Source: Caldifarciminota bacterium UBA5631 (GTDB lineage Bacteria > Hydrothermota > Hydrothermia > UBA1063). Taken from it: 42,164 nucleotides of DNA. The notes beneath the pieces are model-generated. The model saw nothing but the letters and a program-made list of their open reading frames with translations. It was not told the origin of the DNA and made no database searches. How positions within the stretch are numbered: the first letter of the stretch is position 1; each line of letters starts with the position of its first letter. Positions 23,199-30,206 of the stretch are shown here, one piece after another. The translations under genes were made by a program, and so were the position numbers. The stretch lies in NCBI GenBank assembly GCA_002421425.1, contig DIJZ01000007.1, positions 1 to 42,164 on the forward strand, written 5' to 3'.

Positions 23199-24566
23199 TT
23201 ACTCAAACACGTAAGCCTCAAGAAAATCCAGAGCATGAGGGTTCGATTCCATCAAACGCGCATACAGGACAAAGGCGTCTTCAATCTCCTTTTTCTCCTT
23301 CTGGCACAACGCAAGCTTCTTCTCAATGCTCAAATCACCTTCTGTGGAAGCAATCCCGGCAAAACAGATTTTGCACAGGTCCTTTGCGAAGCACGAACGA
23401 CAATTGGTAGATATTGATTCATATTTCTTCAGCAGCCCCGCTACCTTTGCAATCTCAATGCCTTTTTCCACAGAACCTATTGCGAGCCTTTCGTGTACTT
23501 TTTCACAGGGGTAGAACCTGCCCTGCACATCTACGTAGAGTTTCTTGATTCCAGGTATACAAGTCCCATTGAGGGGAATAGCATCTCCTGGTTCCGATCC
23601 CAACAACATATGGATGTCCATCAGCCTTTTTCCGAACAATTCCCACAGAAACTTATCTGACTTTCCCTGCTGTTCAAGATCCCTAACAAAGCGCATTAAC
23701 AAATCTCCCACAGAGGTCTTAAAATTCAAAATCTGCTCAGAACTACAAAATTTCTCCACATAGTAGTTCTCCTCAGGGTCAAGGAAACCGACCTTTAACA
23801 GGTTATCCTCAAACAGAGGACCTTTGAAGAATTCCCAGGTAGTATATAGGTCTGTGGCAGGGGTAAGCGTCACCTCAAACAGGATATGAGTTGGATAAAA
23901 ATCAGGATATTTATCGTAAATATACTGTATTACTCTGTAAATCTTTTCAAAAGTGCCCTGACCTCGGGGATAAACCCGATTAAAGTCGTGAATTACCGAA
24001 GGGCCATCGAGGCTGATCTGAAGAAATACTTCACGCCTTACAAGTTCATCAACCCTGGCTTCATCCAGCAATGTGGCATTTGTAGCAATAGAAATCTTCA
24101 CTTCTTTTTCAGGGTATCGGTGGCGAACATAGTCAACAAGGAAAACGAGTTCCTTAAATCTGAGTAAGGGTTCTCCCCCATAGAAGGTAATAAAGGAGCC
24201 GATTTTAGCCCTCTGAAGAAAGTAATCTACTGCCTTGAATGCCACCTCCATTTCCATAAAGCGATCAGAATATCCCCGGACGAATCTATAACTATCTCCG
24301 TAAATGCAATACTTACACCTCAGATTGCACTGTTCAGTAAAATTTAGAACCAGCTGACTTAGCTGAGAGTTAAGTATATCCTCCAGGGACTTAATAGATG
24401 GTATGTCAAAGGGTCTTGCATCCACAGCTAACGGGATGAATTTCAATGGATCCTTATCCCGCGTAAGGCGGTAAAGAGCTCTCTCAAAACTGGAATAAAG
24501 GTAACATCCCTTATCTGTTTGAAACTGAAATACCCCTGTCTTTGAAGTATTGGAACTGTTTTCCAT
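23199..24566 (-). CDS. Radical SAM/SPASM peptide maturase
   Basis: 455 residues. An N-terminal extension (1-75) precedes the radical SAM core with Cys80-x3-Cys84-x2-Cys87 ('CNLRCKYC') and 'ITFYGGEPLL'. The C-terminal SPASM domain has the near-classical seven cysteines: C336...G349-x4-C354, C389-x2-C392-x5-C398-x2-C401, C421 (the usual last inner spacing is x3). 'PGIKKLYVDVQGRFYPCEK' is typical of maturases that make thioether bonds in ribosomal peptides, though anaerobic sulfatase-maturase-like enzymes share much of this. The N-terminal part may be a leader-binding (RRE-like) region; I cannot confirm the fold. The start is 1 nt after the stop of the 59-residue gene. The 52-residue CxCxCxC peptide upstream is the obvious candidate substrate. 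Confidence 0.88.
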   Translation of the reverse strand: MENSSNTSKTGVFQFQTDKGCYLYSSFERALYRLTRDKDPLKFIPLAVDARPFDIPSIKSLEDILNSQLSQLVLNFTEQCNLRCKYCIYGDSYRFVRGYSDRFMEMEVAFKAVDYFLQRAKIGSFITFYGGEPLLRFKELVFLVDYVRHRYPEKEVKISIATNATLLDEARVDELVRREVFLQISLDGPSVIHDFNRVYPRGQGTFEKIYRVIQYIYDKYPDFYPTHILFEVTLTPATDLYTTWEFFKGPLFEDNLLKVGFLDPEENYYVEKFCSSEQILNFKTSVGDLLMRFVRDLEQQGKSDKFLWELFGKRLMDIHMLLGSEPGDAIPLNGTCIPGIKKLYVDVQGRFYPCEKVHERLAIGSVEKGIEIAKVAGLLKKYESISTNCRSCFAKDLCKICFAGIASTEGDLSIEKKLALCQKEKKEIEDAFVLYARLMESNPHALDFLEAYVFE

Positions 24567-24567
24567 T

Positions 24568-24747
24568 TCAGTATTCCACCTGTTCTATTTTTGTGTCTTC
24601 GGGCCTGCGTTTAGCAAAAATCCCATTCACTAATTTGTAGCATGATTCCGATGCGTTAAGTTTCTTTGCCACCTGCCACTGGAATTCGCGCTGCTCACTT
24701 TCCCCGAAAGTAATGAATTGAAGACACCGACTGTTTACTCCATTCAT
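24568..24747 (-). CDS. Small 59-residue protein coupled to the maturase
   Basis: Not recognised. 59 residues from ATG 24747, with a GGGGG Shine-Dalgarno-like run about 6 nt upstream. It is hydrophilic and probably helical in the middle ('REFQWQVAKKLNASESCYKL'), with two cysteines (residues 8 and 36) and an acidic C-terminus. The stop is 1 nt before the maturase ATG, so translation is coupled. A longer reading from 24804 is rejected because it would translate through the GC hairpin. It may be a second peptide substrate, or an accessory/leader-binding protein for the maturase. Confidence 0.6.
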   Translation of the reverse strand: MNGVNSRCLQFITFGESEQREFQWQVAKKLNASESCYKLVNGIFAKRRPEDTKIEQVEY

Positions 24748-24769
24748 ATATGCCCCCTTAAAATTTTGT

Positions 24770-24794
24770 TTTGGGGCCCCTTCGGGGCCCCAAA
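24770..24794 (-). terminator. Perfect GC hairpin between precursor and downstream genes
   Basis: An 11-bp perfect stem (24770-24780 with 24784-24794) and a 3-nt loop, containing GGGGCCCC on both arms. It lies 10 nt after the stop of the 52-residue peptide and 23 nt before the 59-residue gene. On the minus strand it is followed by AAAACAAAATTTT, not a clean U-run. It may be a leaky terminator or an RNA end-protecting stem that lets the precursor be made in excess over the enzymes. Confidence 0.7.
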
Positions 24795-24803
24795 TAACAC
24801 ACA

Positions 24804-24962
24804 CTACCTATCAACCAAGGAGTAATCTATGCTACCCGCTGCGAAGCCCCCGATTATCACCGCAGCTATTGGTAGGTCTCTCTTGGTTTTACCACAGGCA
24901 CAGGTGCAGATGCACCCTCTTGCTGTTACCACTCTGCCCAGTCCCCAGTCTAACCTTTCCAT
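24804..24962 (-). CDS. Candidate RiPP precursor peptide with CxCxCxC core
   Basis: 52 residues. Leader 'MERLDWGLGRVVTARG' (1-16), then four alternating cysteines 'CICTCACG' (Cys17, 19, 21, 23), a short basic-acidic stretch, and a hydrophobic Gly/Ala-rich tail 'PIAAVIIGGFAAGS' (31-44). The ATG at 24962 has an excellent GAGGAGGT Shine-Dalgarno site (24968-24975) 5 nt upstream, and a promoter lies just before it. Cysteines in the first half of the core with a small hydrophobic second half is the arrangement seen in sactipeptides, where cysteine sulfurs join alpha-carbons across a hairpin. It heads an operon with a radical SAM/SPASM enzyme and an ABC exporter. Modification is an inference; the gene itself is well supported. 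Confidence 0.75.
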   Translation of the reverse strand: MERLDWGLGRVVTARGCICTCACGKTKRDLPIAAVIIGGFAAGSIDYSLVDR

Positions 24963-24967
24963 CAGAC

Positions 24968-24975
24968 ACCTCCTC
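24968..24975 (-). promoter_or_regulatory. Strong Shine-Dalgarno site of the precursor peptide
   Basis: Minus-strand GAGGAGGT ends 5 nt before the ATG at 24962. It is among the best ribosome-binding sites in the window and is what shows that this short frame is a gene. Confidence 0.85.
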
Positions 24976-24985
24976 GTTGAAGGAC

Positions 24986-25013
24986 ACTATAACACCTGCA
25001 AATGCAGTGCCAA
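24986..25013 (-). promoter_or_regulatory. Promoter of the RiPP operon with a palindrome in its spacer
   Basis: Minus-strand -35 TTGGCA (25008-25013), 16-nt spacer, -10 TATAGT (24986-24991), followed by the Shine-Dalgarno site and ATG 24962. Most of the spacer is the palindrome CTGCA-2nt-TGCAG (24996-25007), which could be an operator. Confidence 0.5.
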
Positions 25014-25306
25014 AATATCCAAATTACACAACTCTATGAAAATGAGAATGTTAAAGAATCCACAGGGTAGCGATAACTGCGAAAGAATATTCCACAAAAT
25101 GAAGTTGCTTTACAACTCGCTGTTTCTCTTAAGCTTATCGTGAGAACACCCTTTCCACATCCCATTCTACCCTGCGCATTTCCTTGGAGTTTTCAGCTAT
25201 TAAAAGCCTGAAATAGATGGCTGGAACAATTTCATTTTACAACACAAACCGCTGAGTTCTTTTGTTTGAAACCGAGGATTAATGCGGAAAGTAAGAAAAT
25301 ACGAAT
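25014..25306. other. Intergenic region with a possible decayed precursor copy
   Basis: About 290 nt without a full gene, between the divergent RiPP operon and LysM gene promoters. It holds the 14-codon leader-like frame at 25135-25179. Downstream of that frame's stop, Cys codons occur in other frames, but I see no coherent core. A plus-strand open frame from 24829 across this region is a shadow of the precursor gene. Confidence 0.4.
25135..25179 (-). pseudogene. Leader-like 14-codon frame, possible relic of a second precursor
   Basis: Reads MRRVEWDVERVFSR then stop. Against the precursor leader MERLDWGLGRVVTA it matches M1, R3, W6, R10 and V11, with conservative changes at 4, 5, 8 and 13. 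By eye about 25 of 39 nucleotides agree. The stop falls just where the cysteine core begins in the intact peptide. Its AAGGA is too close to the ATG to be a good ribosome-binding site. I read it as a decayed duplicate, but chance similarity over so short a stretch is possible. Confidence 0.4.
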
Positions 25307-25335
25307 TTGACACCAGACGTTCGAAAAATTATAAT
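25307..25335 (+). promoter_or_regulatory. Consensus sigma-70-type promoter of the LysM gene
   Basis: Perfect TTGACA (25307-25312), 17-nt spacer, perfect TATAAT (25330-25335). It is followed by AAGGAGG (25351-25357) and ATG 25362. It is the strongest promoter by sequence in the window, so a highly expressed envelope protein is expected. Confidence 0.85.
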
Positions 25336-25361
25336 TGTGATAACCCTAACAAGGAGGGGTT

Positions 25362-26411
25362 ATGAAACATGGGTTATGGATAATGTTAGCAGCATCGTTG
25401 CTCCTTGCCCAGGGATTCCAGGGCACATATTCCGATCACCCCTTCTCTGTGGACAGTAAAGGTTCAACACTTCACATTTCCACCTTCGGTGGGTTTGCTT
25501 TAGTAGATGACTACTTTACTGATCCGGCTTATCCAGCTGTCCTCCCACCCTTTGGAATAGGAATTGGGTTCTCAACACCCCGGATATTCGCCAATCTGGG
25601 TTATGCAAAGGATAGAGGGTTCGAACTTACCTTCCATCACACAATACTCAAATCAAGGTATTTTAATACAGTCTGGGGGATAAACGGACTGATTATTCCT
25701 GATATTGAATCAGAACATACCTTTTATGTTTCCGAGGATTCTACGGAAAGGATTTTCAGAGTGCCTGCCTTTGCAGCCTTATACGTCACTCCTCACAGAA
25801 TACTCTCCGGTGGTATCGGCGTCGGATTCGGCAAATACGGGATAGGAAGGAATTTCGAGTCTCCCCTTTATAAACCGGGTGTTTTCTTAAATGCAAAAAT
25901 CTCGCCTGTAAAACAGCTCAGCTTTTTCTGGGAAGGGTACTACAGAACTTACCGTCGTAATATTGGAGTCATTATATCCCCCTGGGAATTCATGGAGCTA
26001 ACTGCCTTTTTCAGATACTGCCAGTATCCACCTTATAATGAATTGAAACTCAGACAGCTTTTCGTTGGTCTGAGGCTGAATATTCCCGTTCAAAAGAAGA
26101 AAGAAGAGGCTGCGCCTCCCCCACCTCCCGTAGTAGTGGAGCAGCCAGTAAAAGAAGAAAAGCCTGAAGAGGTTGCACCTCCTCCGCCACCTGTTGAAGA
26201 GAAGGTCGAGATCAAGATCGAGGAAAAACCTGAAGAAAAACTCCCTACCGAATACACAGTTAAGAAAGGCGATTGCCTCTGGAGAATTTCCGGGTATTCC
26301 TTTATTTACAATGACCCAAGAAAGTGGCCAGTAATCTATGAGGCCAACAAGGACAAAATACGCAACCCTGATCTAATATATCCCGGGCAGCTACTTTTAA
26401 TTCCAAGGTAA
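25362..26411 (+). CDS. Outer-membrane barrel-like protein with C-terminal LysM domain
   Basis: 349 residues. Signal peptide (about 1-17, 'LWIMLAASLLLAQG'); a beta-rich region to about 245 with alternating aromatic strands; a Pro/Glu/Val linker (about 245-300) with two PPPPP runs and acidic-lysine spacers; then a LysM domain (about 302-349) 'YTVKKGDCLWRISGYSF...NPDLIYPGQLLLIPR'. LysM binds peptidoglycan N-acetylglucosamine, so the protein probably ties the outer membrane to the wall, doing the job of an OmpA C-terminal domain. It is divergent from the RiPP operon with a consensus promoter and a strong AAGGAGG site. A GC hairpin follows 25 nt after the stop. Confidence 0.8.
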   Translation: MKHGLWIMLAASLLLAQGFQGTYSDHPFSVDSKGSTLHISTFGGFALVDDYFTDPAYPAVLPPFGIGIGFSTPRIFANLGYAKDRGFELTFHHTILKSRYFNTVWGINGLIIPDIESEHTFYVSEDSTERIFRVPAFAALYVTPHRILSGGIGVGFGKYGIGRNFESPLYKPGVFLNAKISPVKQLSFFWEGYYRTYRRNIGVIISPWEFMELTAFFRYCQYPPYNELKLRQLFVGLRLNIPVQKKKEEAAPPPPPVVVEQPVKEEKPEEVAPPPPPVEEKVEIKIEEKPEEKLPTEYTVKKGDCLWRISGYSFIYNDPRKWPVIYEANKDKIRNPDLIYPGQLLLIPR

Positions 26412-26436
26412 AATGGATTAGTAATAACTCTGGTCT

Positions 26437-26457
26437 GGGGCGGGCTTCGCCCGCCCC
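26437..26457 (+). terminator. GC hairpin after the LysM gene
   Basis: A perfect 9-bp stem GGGGCGGGC / GCCCGCCCC around a TTC loop, 25 nt after the stop codon. No U-run follows on the plus strand (CCAAAATAAATC). It has the same loop and flanking style as the hairpin at 24770-24794. Confidence 0.65.
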
Positions 26458-26614
26458 CCAAAATAAATCTCACTTCCTTTTTGATTCTATTTTAACGCAG
26501 AAGTATAATTTTTAAATAAATGAATTTTATTGAAGGTGGTTATAAAGGTTTATTAGGACTTCTTCCCAAATTTGTATGCTGAACCGGTTTTATTACAAAT
26601 AAAGAGGAGCTTTA

Positions 26615-27670
26615 TTGATAAATCGTTCATTGATTGCAGGGTGCATAGGCGCATTTGTTATGTCTTCACTCTTGAGTGAGCATTTTGGAACTCTCAAAAT
26701 TGCAGTCGATACACCCGGCAGTGGACCACAAAAAGTTCATCCTGCGAAGGCTTCAAGAATGGGAGGTATAGCGATTATAATCGCACTTATACTTGCTGGA
26801 CTGTTTGCAAAGCTTCGAGATTTAATGAGCCTTATATACATTTCAATGCCCATCGTCCTAATTGCCTTTTACGAAGATATGTTCCAGAAAGTACGGCCCT
26901 CTTTCAGATTGATTATCTCTTTTTGCTCAGCGCTGCTTTTCTGTCTCCTTTTTGAGGTCTACATAAGTTATGTTGGTATCCTACCTATTGACAATATACT
27001 GTATGTTCCCTTCTGGGGCTTAATGTTCACTATGTTTGCCATCGGTGGAATTACCAATTCCTTTAACATAATTGATGGTTTGCACGGCCTTGCAAGTGGG
27101 CTCGGTATAATAATTCTGAGTTTTTACGGTTTGACCGCCTTCCTTATTGGAGATAAGCTTGTCTTCGGAATTTCTATCCTTACAGTTTTTGCGCTTCTCG
27201 GATTTTTTATCAGAAACTATCCATCAGGAAAGATCTTGCTCGGTGATAATGGAGCTTATTTCCTGGGATTTACAATTGCAACAACTTCAATTCTGCTTGT
27301 TTACAGAAACACCGGAATATCCCCCTGGTATCCCCTCCTATGCGTCGCTTATCCTTTTACTGAAACCATTTTTTCCATTTATAGAAGGCGCTTCGCAAAG
27401 AAAGAAGCGGCTATGGAAGCCGATTTTCTTCATATGCATTCGCTTGTATTTAAAAGGTATATCAGGAATAATGCGAAGACCTCACCCTTATTCTGGGCGG
27501 GTAGCTTCATAACCTGCCTTTTAGCCTTTGTTTTCAGATCGAATACAACGGTATTGATTGGCTTATATGGTGTTTATTTTGTGGGATATGTTGCGAGCTA
27601 TCTTAGAATTACCAGGTTTAAGAACAAACACGTGAATATATCTTTTTACAGTAGACACTCTGCTAAGTGA
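26615..27670 (+). CDS. WecA/MraY-family polyprenyl-phosphate sugar-1-phosphate transferase
   Basis: 351 residues with about ten TM helices. It starts a surface glycan by moving a sugar-1-phosphate (often GlcNAc) from a UDP-sugar to undecaprenyl phosphate. Landmarks are 'DTPGSGPQKVHPAKASRMGGIAI', 'FYEDMFQKVRPSFRL', 'NSFNIIDGLHGLASG', 'LGDNGAYFLGF' and 'EADFLHMHSLVFKR' (the HxH loop). The usual Asp-Asp pair is Glu-Asp and DGxDGL is DGLHGL; this fits the WecA-like O-antigen subgroup with 'ED' and 'NGL/HGL' variants rather than MraY. The start is TTG 26615 with GAGGAG just upstream. It faces the leftward polysaccharide locus and probably supplies its first step. Confidence 0.85.
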   Translation: MINRSLIAGCIGAFVMSSLLSEHFGTLKIAVDTPGSGPQKVHPAKASRMGGIAIIIALILAGLFAKLRDLMSLIYISMPIVLIAFYEDMFQKVRPSFRLIISFCSALLFCLLFEVYISYVGILPIDNILYVPFWGLMFTMFAIGGITNSFNIIDGLHGLASGLGIIILSFYGLTAFLIGDKLVFGISILTVFALLGFFIRNYPSGKILLGDNGAYFLGFTIATTSILLVYRNTGISPWYPLLCVAYPFTETIFSIYRRRFAKKEAAMEADFLHMHSLVFKRYIRNNAKTSPLFWAGSFITCLLAFVFRSNTTVLIGLYGVYFVGYVASYLRITRFKNKHVNISFYSRHSAK

Positions 27671-27695
27671 ATGCGCTTAAAAAGCTTTAACATAC

Positions 27696-29051
27696 TTAAA
27701 AAATACCGGCGCTTCCGTATAGTTTTAGTCTGAGTTCATTCCCTTTATTACCCTGAATGTGCTTGTAGTTACAGATCCAGTCATATTCTAAGGTTGAGCG
27801 AATAACGATACGAGGAGTGTGGTAATCAAATTCAATTCCTGAGCCAAAACGTTTTTCCACAATTCCGGTCAAAAAGTATTCTCGAGGGTAATTAATATTC
27901 TCTTCTAAGTAATCCCAGTATATGTCTTTTTCTTCAGTGGATGCCTCTCCTTTCCTCTTAAACCAAAAACTGCTCTTAAGGTCAAATCTTTTACTCAAAT
28001 GTTTTCTTGTGAAAATTTCAATTCTGTCGAAGTCGTTTTCATTTAATGAACCCATAACCTCACCTCTATTATTGTAGTAAAGCAAATTCAATCCGTGAGT
28101 ATATGTCCAGCGAGTTGCGCCGGTATAGGATACTCCGGAAATAGAATTTTTAAAAGGACAGTCAACAACATAAAGTTTATAAATCCAAGCGAGTTTGTGT
28201 GGGGCCCACATTTTATTGTCTGGAAGATGAAAATCATCAATGAGAAATTCAAAATGCGAAGAAAATCTCGTATTCCAAAAATTGCAGGATAATAACCAGC
28301 AAGCATTATGCTCTCCATATTCTCTTTCGTCAAAGTGTTTAGAATAGTAAAGAGTAAAAGGATTTGAAAAATAGGGATCAGGTATGTTGGTATTTGTAAA
28401 ATAGATTACAAGTTCTGTTAGTGAAAATGAAAAATTCTTACCCTTAAGTTCTAAAGAGTGTCCTGAAAGATAACGGTTTTTTAGTTCACCCCTTTTGTAA
28501 AAGTGTGTAGAGTCTGAAGTTATACGTGGATCTAACTGGCCCGTAAAGTAATAAAAGTTAAAATATTCGTTTTTATAGGATAACAAAAGCATGTCTATGG
28601 GGGGATCTTCTTCTGCCAACAGAGCTCCAAGATTTATATGAATCCGATTTCTTCCGGTGCAAAAAACAAAGGGATGTTTGTCATAGAAGAAATATGCCCT
28701 TGAAAACGCACCGGCAATTTTGTTATCCCATTTTATGTAGGGCCATCCCCTAACCTTACCTAACCTAAAAAAGGGTTCTACAACAAGGCCGTAATTTACT
28801 TTGTCATAGATAAAGCGAGGGTAGAAATCTACCGTGCAGCTATCATAATAAAAGGTTTCAAAATTTGAACAAATGGTGTAAGGTTTACATTGCTCTTTGA
28901 GCTGGCTAAAGGTTGGGTTGGTGAATCTTATGGGTTCTGAAAACCTTACACTATAAAGTTGATAGTTTTTCTCTCGAATGAGCTTCTCAAAAACAACATC
29001 GTCATTAATTGGGATTGTGTAGGCAATAAAATACAATATCCAAAACTGCAT
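27696..29051 (-). CDS. Wzi-like outer-membrane capsule/polysaccharide assembly protein
   Basis: 451 residues. Weak signal peptide (about 1-15), then alternating aromatic, basic and acidic beta strands through to 'LRLKLYGSAGIF', ending in Phe as barrels do. 'FVFCTGRNRIHINLGALLAEEDPPIDMLLLSY' resembles the 'GR...G.G....LLS......D' stretch of Wzi-type capsule-assembly barrels. It is the last gene of the polysaccharide locus, where such a protein is expected. Assignment rests on topology, one motif and context, so an unrelated barrel remains possible. No Shine-Dalgarno site is evident; 190 nt separate it from the radical SAM gene, so it may have its own promoter. Confidence 0.5.
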   Translation of the reverse strand: MQFWILYFIAYTIPINDDVVFEKLIREKNYQLYSVRFSEPIRFTNPTFSQLKEQCKPYTICSNFETFYYDSCTVDFYPRFIYDKVNYGLVVEPFFRLGKVRGWPYIKWDNKIAGAFSRAYFFYDKHPFVFCTGRNRIHINLGALLAEEDPPIDMLLLSYKNEYFNFYYFTGQLDPRITSDSTHFYKRGELKNRYLSGHSLELKGKNFSFSLTELVIYFTNTNIPDPYFSNPFTLYYSKHFDEREYGEHNACWLLSCNFWNTRFSSHFEFLIDDFHLPDNKMWAPHKLAWIYKLYVVDCPFKNSISGVSYTGATRWTYTHGLNLLYYNNRGEVMGSLNENDFDRIEIFTRKHLSKRFDLKSSFWFKRKGEASTEEKDIYWDYLEENINYPREYFLTGIVEKRFGSGIEFDYHTPRIVIRSTLEYDWICNYKHIQGNKGNELRLKLYGSAGIF

Positions 29052-29240
29052 AATTTAAGCCTGTTTGTATATTGCTACTAAATTTACAACAAAATATTGA
29101 ACATTGAGCCTTTATTATACTTATTTTACCTCCTGAATTCAAGTTTTGTTGAGATTTTACTGCAAGTTAGTATGTTTATTTTAATTTACTTTTTAGTTTC
29201 AAACGTCATTTAGAGTTTTAGAAAAAATCTCATAATCGCT

Positions 29241-30206
29241 TTAGCAAAAAGGCTTTTTGAGAAATTTGTGTTTTATAATCCACTTTGCTGGAATCCAAAT
29301 GTACTTTTGCATCTGCTGGCTTACCGAGCCTATCATCCAGCAGTTTTTGGGGCAGTTCTTAACCATTGCTCTCACCTCGTCGGCTCTCTTACTATTCCAT
29401 ATTTCTTCAAAAGATTTTTCTTTTAAATTACCCATACTCTCTTCCATAACATTGCAAGGCAGTATCTCCCCGTATGGATCAAGGAAAAAAGAGTCAAACC
29501 CCATTTCGCAAGGTAATAATCGAGGATTACCTCTAATGTAATTAATTAATCCGTAATTAAAATAGGCCCTAAACCAGTCTTTGACTTTTTTTGATTTTAG
29601 CAATTCGGCTATTAGTTTGTTTAGCTCCTCGATGGCTATTTCAGGGTGCTCAAATTTGTTGTCAAACTTGTGAAAATAAAATGAGTTATGGATTGCAGCG
29701 GTTGCGAATTCAATTCCCATCATTTTTGACAGATGATACAGTACAATCATGTCCTTTGCATTCCTATCAGAAATTGTTATTCCAAATCCGATATCTCTAA
29801 CACCCATATTGTAAAGTTCTACTAAGGTTCTAATGCCTCTATCGAAACCACCTTTAAGGCCTCTTAGTTCATCATTTGCTTTTGGCAATCCTTCAATGCT
29901 AATTCTTATCCCTATATCTTTTCTTTTTTCAAATAATTTCAATATTCTTTCTGTAAGATAACCGTTTGTGCTAATTACAAGGCGGTTAGTTTTCTTTCTT
30001 AAAACATTTATTATGTCTTCGAGGTCTTCTCTTATAAAAGGTTCTCCCCCTGTGACGTTAACCGTTTTCATAAAGGGTAATTTTTCGTAGATATCAACAC
30101 CTATTTCTTCTTCTTTTTTACTCGGGAATTTCCAGGTATTACACATTTGGCATCTTGCATTACATCGGTATGTAACAATAATGCTTGCAAACTCAATTTT
30201 AGACAT
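29241..30206 (-). CDS. Radical SAM protein with partial SPASM-like C-terminus, in the polysaccharide locus
   Basis: 321 residues. Cys15-x3-Cys19-x2-Cys22 ('CNARCQMC'), 'VNVTGGEPFIREDLEDII' and 'LVISTNGYLTERI' define the radical SAM core. The C-terminal part has 'LLPCEMGFDSFFLDPYGEILPCNVMEESMGNL' and 'NCPKNCWMIG', a shortened SPASM-type auxiliary cluster region. The substrate is unknown. Its start overlaps the stop of a glycosyltransferase (TAATG) with a GGAGG site just upstream, so it is part of the sugar operon. This suggests action on a glycan, a nucleotide sugar or a surface peptide, rather than a housekeeping role. Confidence 0.8.
   Translation of the reverse strand: MSKIEFASIIVTYRCNARCQMCNTWKFPSKKEEEIGVDIYEKLPFMKTVNVTGGEPFIREDLEDIINVLRKKTNRLVISTNGYLTERILKLFEKRKDIGIRISIEGLPKANDELRGLKGGFDRGIRTLVELYNMGVRDIGFGITISDRNAKDMIVLYHLSKMMGIEFATAAIHNSFYFHKFDNKFEHPEIAIEELNKLIAELLKSKKVKDWFRAYFNYGLINYIRGNPRLLPCEMGFDSFFLDPYGEILPCNVMEESMGNLKEKSFEEIWNSKRADEVRAMVKNCPKNCWMIGSVSQQMQKYIWIPAKWIIKHKFLKKPFC

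Noticed and set aside
24748..24804. Longer start for the 59-residue protein
   Set aside because: It would translate the entire GC hairpin and lacks a ribosome-binding site; ATG 24747 has one.
24829..25143. 104-codon plus-strand frame over the precursor and intergenic region
   Set aside because: It is the antisense shadow of the 52-residue gene, without a ribosome-binding site or recognisable protein features.
26615..27670. Loss of catalytic acidic residues in the WecA-like transferase as a novelty
   Set aside because: The Glu-Asp pair and DGL-x-GL variants fit a recognised WecA-like O-antigen subgroup, so this is probably an ordinary active enzyme.
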